This document shows, one piece after another, positions 1-9,563 of a stretch of 64,000 bases of DNA. Source of the DNA: Diaporthe sp. PMI_573 (taxonomy: Eukaryota; Ascomycota; Sordariomycetes; Diaporthales; Diaporthaceae). The notes below the pieces were generated by a model. That model had not been told where the DNA came from. It saw nothing but the letters and a program-made list of their open reading frames with translations, and made no database searches. Location of the stretch: positions 620,001 through 684,000 of the forward strand of contig JAJTUP010000019.1 of NCBI GenBank assembly GCA_021399435.1. The letters are read 5' to 3'. Made by a program: the position numbers and the translations under genes. Each line of letters begins with the position of its first letter. Position 1 is the stretch's first letter.

Positions 1-1522
1 TCAGTCTGCCTTTCCACGTAGGGAAAAGAACAAGGCTGGCGCGTGGGAGAGGGGCTACCACAGTACACAAGAAGATGAGACCCACCCCGGGGGACCCCAG
101 TTGCCAGACGGGCACGACCAGGGTGTCGGGAAAGAAGCTCGCCCTAAGACGGCGCCCGTCCTTGGCGATGTGGGCGAGGGAAAGCTTGAAAAAAAGCTTC
201 GTTTCCTCCCAACTAATCACCTAATGAAGTTCAGCAGTCTTGGAGCGGCGGCAACTGGGGTGATTCGCCGTCGCTGGTGTGGCGTGGTGTGGACGGTTGT
301 ATTGACCTGTTGGCCAAAGCCAGTCAGTCTCGACTCTTGAGATGATGTGGTGGGATTCCGAATCGAGATCGGCCCAGACAGGCCTGCCCAGCCCGCACCA
401 ACAATTCCAGCTAGCTGCATTGTGGCAGCGCAGGCCCCGACTGTTTGAGGTTCTGGCTCTGCACACTCTGGTTCTGGGTGCTGCTCCCGGCTCTGGTGTT
501 TTGATGCCGACTCTGACGGAAACCGCCGCCGATTCATTCCACACGTCTCGGGCTTGTGCCACTCAACCGACCAACGACAGCAGCGGCGACGGGTGTGTCG
601 GGGTCTGCATCCGATTTGGCGGACAATGGCTTTGCCTCCCTCGAGCACAGCCTTGTTGCATACGTACTTCTGGGCGACTACGGCTACGCGGAACGAACAG
701 CGCAGGACAAGACAACACAAGACAGGACAGCGCAGAAATGGGTCCTCGCTAGGGCTTCCCTGACAGCTCAGGTGCATTTTCGTGCAGCCGGGAACCCGGC
801 TGTGTGCTGGACGATGAGGAGAAGGAGCATGATGATAGGAGGAGAGCGGGAGGGAGTGGGAGCAGGGTAGGATGACGGCAACGAGTTCTCTCGGAAAGAA
901 GGCAAGCGACCACCTCGATGCAGCTAGCCCAAGATACGGCGAAGGAACCCCCCCTGCAAAGCTGGACCACCCTGGCACGCTGGCCTGCCCGTTCCCTGGT
1001 CGGGATGCCCTTGGGAGCCCGGTTCCCACCCGGCTCCTTGCTGCCCTCCCTGTCTTGTTCCTGTATAAAGACCAGGCAGGCGACAGGTCTTGGCATTTCC
1101 CACGGGTGTCGCTCTTCCCATTCCCCCACCCTCAAGTCTTCCCTTCCTCTCGGATTCCGTCGCACACACCTTGTTCTCGCCTCAGCCGTGCCCCCGTACC
1201 TGTCTCTGTCTGTGCCTGCCTGTTGAATAAACCGGCCCCACAAACCAATCATACACAGTACATGCTATACTTCTACAGTCTACAGGCAGGCCCGAGTCTA
1301 CCCTTGGGGTGGTCTAATCTCACTCCTCCTCTTCCAAGGTCGTGGCCCTGCCCGCCTTTTTCCTCTTCTTCACTTTTCACACACCCTGCTATCAACAAGT
1401 GGATGACGGACGACCTGGCCTTCTGCTGGCCTCGCTCTCCCGTTCGTTTCCTCTCCCACGCGTCCTAGATGCCTCCGTGCCTCGAGCCTTGGGTTCTACA
1501 GCCCGCACAATGATGGGCGACA
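1..1522. other. Upstream region, no supported gene
   Basis: No recognisable protein is encoded here; the open frames overlap on both strands and are low-complexity. A TATA-like tgtataaag lies near 1060, followed by C/T-rich DNA. This would suit the promoter and leader of the RING gene that follows, but that is inference. Confidence 0.5.
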
Positions 1523-3926
1523 ATGATGGGCAACAGTAAGTTTGATTGATTTGTGGACTGGATATGCTCCTGCTTGTCCTCGATTGCCCCGGGCCTTTTT
1601 TTCTTTTTTTTATTTTTTTTGAGACGATCTGGTCCCATTTCTGGTTACTCCAGGGCCGAGACGTCAAAAACTCTTGGAAATCTCTTGGGGTTGTTTTGAT
1701 CGGTTTTTCCCCAGGCCTTGGGCCCTTGGCAGCCGCCTTGGCACGACCCAGCAGCCCAGATTCAGATTGCCCCAGAAAGCACAAGCACACCCACAGCGCC
1801 CTGTCGTGCCATGCCATGCCATGCCATGCCATGCACTTGCCATGCGACTGCCAATTCTGCGGCCCGGGAACATGAGGGCTAACTCAACTTCTGTGTCACA
1901 GCCTACGTCGACGATATTCAAAATGCAGTGTATGTCTCGAGTGTGTTTCCTTGTGTCGTCAATCCTTGTCCCCCTCCTGTACCCTCGTGCTGCCCTCGCC
2001 TCTCCTGTCCACCCGTCTCCCATCTTCCTGTCCGACGCCATACACGCTGTCTGGGTGACGCCGGCGACATCGTGCTCCTCGGTCAAGCTTCGCATCACCT
2101 AGACATATACCCTGTCCCCCCGCCGAGCCATCCTTGTCAACAACGTCTTCCCGCCGTCTTGGGTCATGGGAAGTCTTGTGGAACGTTACCTGCGCACCTA
2201 CCACGCTCGTGGCCCGCACAAGGGACTTCTTTGCCCGTGTCCGGCGGCCCGTCTTCGTCGCTTCGCATACTAACAGCCTTCGAGACTTCTCTTCAGCAAT
2301 CCCGTCTGGTCTGGCGCCGATAGCATTCCATCGACAATCATCAGGAACATCACTGCGCTCTCCGTGAGTGGTTCCCCGCCCGGCGCAGCCTCTCCCGGGC
2401 CCGAAGACGTCCTTCCCCGTCACTCGCGGCCTCTGATTAATGTCTTACAGAGCGACATAGCCTATTCTGCCGAGATCAACGACAACATAACCATCCTGTC
2501 TTCTAGATACGCCCAGACGACCAATGGCGTCATCCAAGGACTTCTCTATGTGCCTGATCTCGAGGCCCGCGACCCGTGCTCGGAATTCGAGCCTGCATAT
2601 GTGCCCACCACGGCTGTGCGACAAGCGCACCTGCCACCTTCCGATTACAACCTGATCGCCCTGGTGCCTTGGTACAACGCGAACTGCACGAGATCATATT
2701 TTGCTTCTGCGGCGTTGGACCCCATCCGCGCCCTCATCACCTACAGACCCGGCAACAGCATTGACCGCCCTCCACCTGCCGAGGACGAGATCTGGAACCT
2801 TCAGGACCGCGATGCCTGGAAGTCCAACAGCAAATTCCCCATATACGCCGTCTCGGGCGCCGTCGGCTCCTCCATGATGACACAGCTTAGTCTGTATTCT
2901 GGCAACGTGACCTCCGTCCCCTACGGGGAGAACATCTCTGCATTGTACAACCCCGACGCCGACGACTACGTCCGGATATGGTCCCAGATCCACGTGGCAA
3001 CGACGGATTCGTTGCCGACTATCTGGATCTTCATACTCATCTGTGTGGCGGCACTGTTCTTCATCGTGGCCGGCATCTCCTGTACCATGCATTACGTTCA
3101 ACACAAGCGCCGGGCTTCACTTCAGCGTCGTGTGATGAGTGGCGAGGTCAATTTGGAGGCCATGAACATCATACACGTCTTAGTGCCTATTGAGCACGTC
3201 GAAAAGTTTCCACTTTTCACGTACAACTATGAGCCAAACGCGAACAGCCTGCCACCCTCGCCAACAACGCCGCGGGCGCCGGCACGAGCCCACGTCCGAG
3301 ATAATAGCTTGGGAATCGACGAGACCATCACATCCATCCCTGCACCGCCCTATTCAGAGAAAGCTCTACCCAGCCCAACAGCGAAATCAACAGTCACTGG
3401 AATCACTGCCGCTAGTACGGCAACAGACTATCAACCTACGTGTTCGATATGTTCCCAGGACTACGAAAACAGGGTGACCATCATACGCGAACTCCCGTGC
3501 GGTCACATCTTCCACCCGGAATGCATCGACGAATTCCTCAGCAGCCACAGTTCCTTGTGCCCACAGTGCAAGGCCTCCACGCTCCCGAAAGGCTTCTGTC
3601 CCAAGGTCACCAACTCGATGGTCCGTCGCGAGAGGGCCATTCGGAAACTGTGCGGCCGCGTCATTGTTGACGACTCGGACGTGGAGAGCGGACGTGCTCA
3701 GCCAGATACCTGGAAGTCGAGCGTTAAGAGGAAGTTGTTCCGTCCAAGTAACAACGAGGCCAACCTCGTACAACAGGTGCCAACTCGTCAAGCTGAAGGG
3801 CCGACGCCCGAGATTCGACTGCGAATGCGCGATCTGGCTGGGGGAGAGTTTCATGATGGTCGGAGTTTAAACGAACAGCCCAAATGGAAAAGGGCCACGC
3901 GAACGTTATTCCCTGGATTTTCCTGA
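1523..3926 (+). CDS. Transmembrane RING-H2 finger protein (putative E3 ubiquitin ligase)
   Basis: Probable membrane-anchored E3 ubiquitin ligase of the fungal transmembrane-RING type. The main exon, 2451-3926, encodes a luminal-type domain with N-glycosylation sequons, a membrane helix near residues 222-246 (core IWIFILICVAALFFIVAG) and a RING-H2 finger near 367-410. The finger has the pattern CxxC, CxH, HxxC, CxxC (CSIC, CGH, HPEC, CPQC). Upstream exons were placed by splice signals and frame: 2297-2363 (donor GTGAGT at 2364, acceptor ttacag at 2450), 1902-1929 (donor GTATGT at 1930; branch actaac and acceptor ttcag at 2296), and a tiny first exon 1523-1535 before GTAAGT. Together they give 527 residues in frame. 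The 5' exons are the weak part: this model has no signal peptide, whereas an alternative reading from the ATG at 1923 without splicing would give a signal-like start. The RING and membrane segments are secure; substrates are unknown. Confidence 0.72.
1808..1833. repeat. CCATG pentamer tandem repeat
   Basis: About five head-to-tail copies of a ccatg/gccat pentamer. It lies inside the proposed first intron of the RING gene. Confidence 0.8.
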
Positions 3927-4714
3927 TGTCCTTTTTCTTTTCACAGTTTTGGGCTTTTCTTTTTGGAACGGTTCCCACATGATACCCCGGAGCAATCTCC
4001 ATGATTGATTTAGTGAGCATCGGACGGCGTTACTAGGCCTGGTGGGTTCAGGCCGTGCATACTGGGGCTTTGACGGATGGGTACCACATTGGGAATATTT
4101 TTGATGGCCACATAGCCACATAGCCACATAGAGAGCACCACCGGGAAAATGGAGACAGCGACTCTACCATGGGCCTTGAGTATGGACCTAGCGAGAAGAA
4201 ATGTGCTCCTCTTGAGCGCTGGCTGGGCTCAACTCGGCACCAGTGCCACTTATATTGTGTGTTAAGACTAAAGTACATGTAGTCATGTCTTCTTGATTCT
4301 GACAGGAATGGACATCAAGATTCACACAAAGACGATAGACTTGATTGCAACAATATAAGGCAGTATAATTGTGTACTTGTGGCCTATGAATGTGATCTGT
4401 GGAAGTGAAGTGTGCATTGTAATTTACAGTCAAAAGGATCCATAGACGGTTGGATCCTAATGATAGAGACGGTTGAGTTTCAAGCAGGAGACTATTCGGA
4501 ATTAGTAGCAGAGAATCCTTCTCTAGCAGAATCTAAAATCGATCAGAAGTAGTCAACTGTCTTCTGCAATTTGGAATTGTTCGAATCTCATAGTCTAAAA
4601 CAGCTCTCTATATACACCACCGTTGAGCTTGTTCTGAACCAAGTACAGACTCTGTGCAGGGGTGTCTTTTCACAGAAGCATCAGTTGATACGTGTGCACA
4701 TGTGCAGCAGTCTC
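3927..4714. other. Intergenic region
   Basis: Holds the 3' flank of the RING gene and the 3' end of the decayed P450. It contains a short triplicated cacatag motif near 4110-4130. The DNA is more AT-rich than the neighbouring coding sequence. No gene is supported. Confidence 0.6.
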
Positions 4715-5770
4715 CTAAAAGTTCCGACAAAGGCCGACTCGAACATGAGCCGGAGTCACCGTCAAACCCAGCGTCTCGGTCCACGGCAGGCCGTCGCGGG
4801 CCTCGATACTTTGAACAAATCTCGGGCCTCCATTGAAGCGGAGGTATTCCTTTATCAGAAGCTGTCAGCAAGTTCCTTGGCCTCTTTAAGCCACCGTTGA
4901 GTAGAAACAACAGCTTTCTTACCCAGGAATGCCCTGGCGCCAACCCAACGCTCAGGCCGGAACTCGTCGGCGTCGGCGCCCCAGATGTCTCTGCGTCGAT
5001 GCATCGAGTATGTAGAGTAGAGTACCTTGAGGCCTTTCGAAATGAATATTGGTGATTCGCCATTCCGCACCGCCACCGCGAGGAAGTACTGTGTCACGGA
5101 CGGCGACTTTTGCGCTCGTCGGCACCGGTGGGTAAAGTCGTAATGCTGGACAACAGTTGGCCGTGCAGCTTGAGCACTGGAACGTGTGTGACTTGCCCTC
5201 GTTGATGCAGTACTCCGCACAAGTAAAATTTCCGAGTTCCGCGTACGTAGGCAAACGACCACCTAGTACATCGATTTCTTCGCATAATTTCTTCCATACA
5301 TCTGGTCTTCGCGAAATGTGGCAGATGAGGCTGCTCAACAGGCTGGCGGTCGTATCTATCCCGGCAAGCAGCAAGCTGAGTAGTTTGCCGCGGATCTTTC
5401 CCTTGTCGTTTGTCGCGCTGGCGAGGTCCCTGAGGAACGAGTTGCGCCGGATCCCTCAATCCTCAACCACCGTGTCGACCGGGGCCTCGCCCTTCTTGTA
5501 CGCCAGCACCTCGTCCACAAACGTGTCAATGTACGACCGGCAGATCTGGTTTGACCGTCAGAACTCCGGGTCGCCTTTTTCAAAAGCGGCGCAGTGGGCC
5601 AGCCATCAGCAGGAAGGCCATGTGGTCGAGGGAGTACCGCAGCGCCCTGGCAAACTCGTGGTCTTTCTTCCTTGCGTCGACGAGGGTGCTGGTCGGCTTT
5701 CCAAAGAGGAAGTCCGTGGCGGAGTCGAGGGTGAAGCAATGAAGGAGCGGTTACAGGTCGACAGTGGCCC
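4715..5770 (-). pseudogene. Decayed cytochrome P450, CYP52-like (fatty acid/alkane hydroxylase type)
   Basis: Read on the minus strand, P450 landmarks appear in order: the stretch SATDFLFG, the I-helix AGIDTT, the ExxR helix (E-A-L-R after removing a GC-AG intron, about 5126-5179), LRLYPPVP, TVLPRGGG, and FRPERW. The PERW-type segment and the spacing resemble the CYP52 family of n-alkane and fatty-acid hydroxylases. The copy cannot work. There are in-frame stops before PLLHCF, after GDPEF and after VVED. Frameshifts follow the LRRF and RGGG segments. The heme-binding loop reads YLRFNGGPR and runs directly into FVQSIEARDG, so the block that normally carries the heme-ligand cysteine is gone. 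The N-terminal membrane anchor region is not recognisable. The stops would fit C-to-T changes (CAA, CGA), as in repeat-induced point mutation, but other decay is possible. It lies beside an equally decayed transporter. Confidence 0.85.
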
Positions 5771-6354
5771 CGTCAGTAGCTTCATGTCGGGATTTCTACG
5801 TCCTTCCACCTTGTATCTGTACAGAGAGTTACTGACCACCAATGTACTCTGCGCGACTTGGAAAAAAAGGGCCGTTTACTTTTCCGCCATGTAAAATACC
5901 AGTCAGTACTGCTAGGCACCTATCTTATCTGCATCAAGATGGACTCCAAGTCACCCTGCTGCGAGTTAGTCTTCTTCAAAGCCAAAGCGAAGCCCCAAAA
6001 CTTCCCGGCTTCCACAATCTTCTAATGATATTTTGTCTTTGGGTCTTCCTGGTACTAAAGGCACAATGTGGAAGCAGCAACTTTGCATGCAGAGATTACT
6101 ATGCCAGTGGTGTGAGTATTTCTAGGTACATAGAAAGAGCTACAGATACTACCTGGGTAGTGTGTTCGTTATCTCTACTCTCAGCAAGAACGTATGCTGG
6201 CGCCACCCATTTTTTGTTCTCCTGTGGAATCGCCGGCTCTAATGATTTGGCCATGACAGAAACAGAATGATTCCTGTGTAGTGGCCGGAGTGGATCTTTG
6301 GTATCTTACGTCAGAAGTGTTGCAGAAATTCAAACGCGTTGTTCACACATTATC

Positions 6355-7625
6355 AAGGATGGCTGGTGCTACTGGTGGTGCAAACTCTATGGCCATGCTT
6401 ATAGGTATATTTACACTGTGCCTCTGATCATGACTGGAAGTTGAAGATTAACATACTCACCCGCCTGGTAGCTGGTCGTGTAGTTCAGGGCCTGGCCCCG
6501 GGGGTGGCGCTGGCGTTGGCGTCCCAGGAAACATCATCGTTTCTGACTTGACCTCTGCCCGAGAACGCGGCAAATACCTTGCTGCCATCTTTGGTGTCTT
6601 CGGATTGGAAATCGCAGTCGGTCCTCCAATCGGCGGCGCCATATCTCAGACGAATTGGCGATGGGTCTTTGTGCGTACAACTCCTCAATTTTATGCTGCG
6701 TTTCGCGACTTGTCCTGGTCCTCTGGTCATCTGCTTATTAATTACACCCCTTTTACCCTCTTTTACAACACAGATGACTGACATATCGCATTACTTTCAG
6801 TGGTTGAATCTGCCCGTTGGTGCCCTGGCATCCTGATCGCCCTGAGCTGGGCAGATACTAGATATCCTGGGAGGTCCTGGATAATCCTCGTACCGCTCCT
6901 GGTCGGGTTTGAGGGCTTGGTGGCTTTCAATGTCTACGAGGCGAGTTCCTGGTGCTCGAATCCCACATCACCCCCACGTCTGTTCGGAAACAGAACGGCG
7001 GCCGTCGCGTTCCTGCGTACGTTCCTCACGGGGGCATTGGCGTTCTGGCGACTCTACTTTATGGCGCTCTATGTCGAGGGCGTGCTGCTTGTGGCAACAG
7101 GGCGCTCGGGGGTCCTCCTTACCCGTCAGTATTAGTCTACGTCCCTGCCGCCGTGCTTGGGGGGCCTCGCGCTCTCGAAATGGGGCCGGTACAAACCGAT
7201 CCACCTTATAGCGTATGGACTCATCGTCCCCACCACGGGACTGTACATCGACCTGGATGAAGCAGCCTCTCTTGCAAAGATAGTCATATCTCAGATCATT
7301 GCGGGCTGGGGATCTGGAATTGCACATCACTACAATCCTTCCCGGCCGCGATTTTTAACAGCCGCTTCTCTCAACTATCACACACCATCACGGACGAGGA
7401 TGTGCGAAACGTGCTCAGTGGTGGCAATGCTTATTCACACGTGTCGAGTACGTATTGTCTCGCTGTCGGAGGAAGTCAGGGGGCAGGTGGTCCATGTATA
7501 CGGCGACGCTTTGATGTTGGTCTGGTATGTCTGCCTTGCTTTCAGCGCGTTTTGTCGAATCCAGTCAGGCATCATTCAGGGCCCAAACCATGCTACAGAG
7601 GTATGGGTGTATCTGTTTCCCCTCT
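6355..7625 (+). pseudogene. Decayed MFS transporter (14-TM drug:H+ antiporter type)
   Basis: Scattered frames carry landmarks of major facilitator drug exporters in the right order. ANSMAMLI joins AGRVVQGL through a likely intron with donor gtatat near 6402. Then come the SARERGKYLAAIFGVFGLE loop, GPPIGGAISQTNWRWVF, a likely intron from gtgcgt to ttcag, WLNLPVGALA, ALSWADTRYPG, RLFGNRTAAVAFL and GWGSGI. The reading frame breaks at the run of G near 6498-6506, after GALA near 6830, and around 7125-7150. Several stops follow the last recognisable helix. No single splice pattern that I can see restores the frame. Toxin or drug export clusters often pair such a transporter with a P450, and the adjacent P450 is also dead. 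That suggests one lost accessory locus; this is inference. Confidence 0.8.
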
Positions 7626-9563
7626 GATAGCATAGTTCAAGTCGGTTGCATACAACACTTGATACACCACAAAAAGGCACCACTGAGAAAGCTGTAAAGG
7701 ATTTTGAGTCTGAAGGCAGCCCGCACCACTGAATATTGGAGGTGAGTTCTTTTGGGTGACCTACACGCATGGACATACAGTGGCTGAACGCGTGTTGAGA
7801 TTAAGTGGGAAACGAGGAGGAAAGAAAATGAAAAGAATGAGCGGGTATGAGTTCAAAGGGTTGGGTCCAACCCAAGTTGTGTGCGATGGACTTATGTGTC
7901 TGCTTCAAGACTTTGGTCTTGGAAAGTCATCCATGATATCCTTATACTGAGCCAGTCTAGATTTGCTAGTACCTCCCGTAACAGCCCCAGTTCGTTTGTT
8001 GGCTGGACACCTCACATTCACAGAGGACCACACTACATCGAGAGCATTGGAAGCTCGCCGTTAGCTCCTAGAAGGGCTTGTGGTGCTCCCAGGTGCATTA
8101 AGAGAACTCCTCATCAAACGTAGCACCTGCCCCATCATAACGACGTTCCTGAGTGTGCCCACGATGGCTTGCAGGAGGCTGGTACCGCCGAAGTGTATTG
8201 CCATTGCACCTGGTTCGCATTTGCAGCTGGACTTCCAGTTGAAGTCCTTGGTTCATCGCACGTCCAGCTCTGGAACAGCCAGGTGGCGCCTTGCATTTTG
8301 ATGTCTGCTCAGGCTATAGTCTCCAACCATGTTCGTGAATGAAAAGAGGACCGAGGGCTGTTCTCGCAAGACAGGACAGGTTGACATACGCAGATGAGAT
8401 CAACCCTGCAGCCTCTGGAGAGGGCATTCACAGAGCACATTCAGAGCTGTAGGTCAAGGTGGGAGGCCGTGCAACGGGCCGGGCGGCTCCTGAAACACAG
8501 GGTTCCCGCCCCTGACGTCAGCCCATGGGACGGCAAAGAAGTGATGGGCTGGGTTCCTTACGATCCTGTGGGTTTGGCCGAATCCATGGCACATGATTCC
8601 CTGCACAACAAGTACCAAATGGGCCATTGGCTGGCCAGTACTGGCCTAGGAGAGTGCAGATCAATACCCAGCAGCTACCAAGAGTGATGCGCAACTGGGT
8701 TTTTGTTGGAGCTCGAACGCAGCCCTATTGAGAGTCTCCGTAGCTCACGATCTTGGAACCCCTCGCCAAGGCTGTCACAAGCGAAGGGCCCGTCTTGTCG
8801 CTCCCACACAGGGCAGAATTGTGGCCACCCCTCACAAGCAGCACGGACACCAGGAAGAGTCGTGACTTGAGCCGAACGAGGGTTCTGAGGTAGTACTGCG
8901 TACAGACATATCGACTGCGCCGCAGCCTGGAGGCCTGAGAGGACAAACATGACGAAAAAGAAACGGACCCCTGAGCGAGTCGCCTGCTGTTTTTCTTGGC
9001 TGACGACGTGCGCGACCCAGAGCACCCCGCCATCTGCCACGGAAGCAGGAAGCTGCCCCTCTCCCCACTCAAGCTCACAAGACGTGAGCTCTGTATGGAG
9101 TCTTGGCGCGTTTGACCACTCCTCCCTGCGCCGCCTTCCAAGGTTGACCACAGTGAGTGTCTTCTCCCTCCTTTCCCCCTCTCCTCCTCTATTCTTCCAG
9201 TTCAACCAGCTTCATCACTACAATTTGTTTGCCAAGGGGCCGATTGAAGACACCTCCTTCGAGCAAAACACTCAACTACCCCGCCACTGCCTACTCGAGC
9301 CTCACAGAGCTCCCGACCTGTCCTGTCACCACCGTTGTGGTTTCAATACAGTCCCAAGCAACAAGGCGGTTAGCAAGGTTAGTCGCCCTCACACTCCTTG
9401 GCAAGACATGGCCTCTTCCAACAAAGTCGTCACCCGTGGCCGATCCAGGCCAGCCTGTCGCGAACAATGACAATCAATTAATCGCAAAGCCGCTCCCTCG
9501 AGCCTCGCTCATCCACCAGATCCAAGCTGACAGGTGCCCTGAAACGACAGACTACAGACCGCC
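7626..9563. other. Intergenic region upstream of het-c
   Basis: No gene is supported. The last 400 bases are C/T-rich (for example 9160-9200), as in many fungal promoters and leaders, and probably serve the het-c type gene. Confidence 0.55.

Noticed and set aside
217..1029. 270-codon minus-strand frame at the window start
   Set aside because: Ser/Arg/Pro-rich with no family marks, and overlapped by several equally long frames on the + strand.
2364..2450. Start of the RING protein at 2364
   Set aside because: This stretch is a good intron (GTGAGT to ttacag), and its removal joins two in-frame coding segments.
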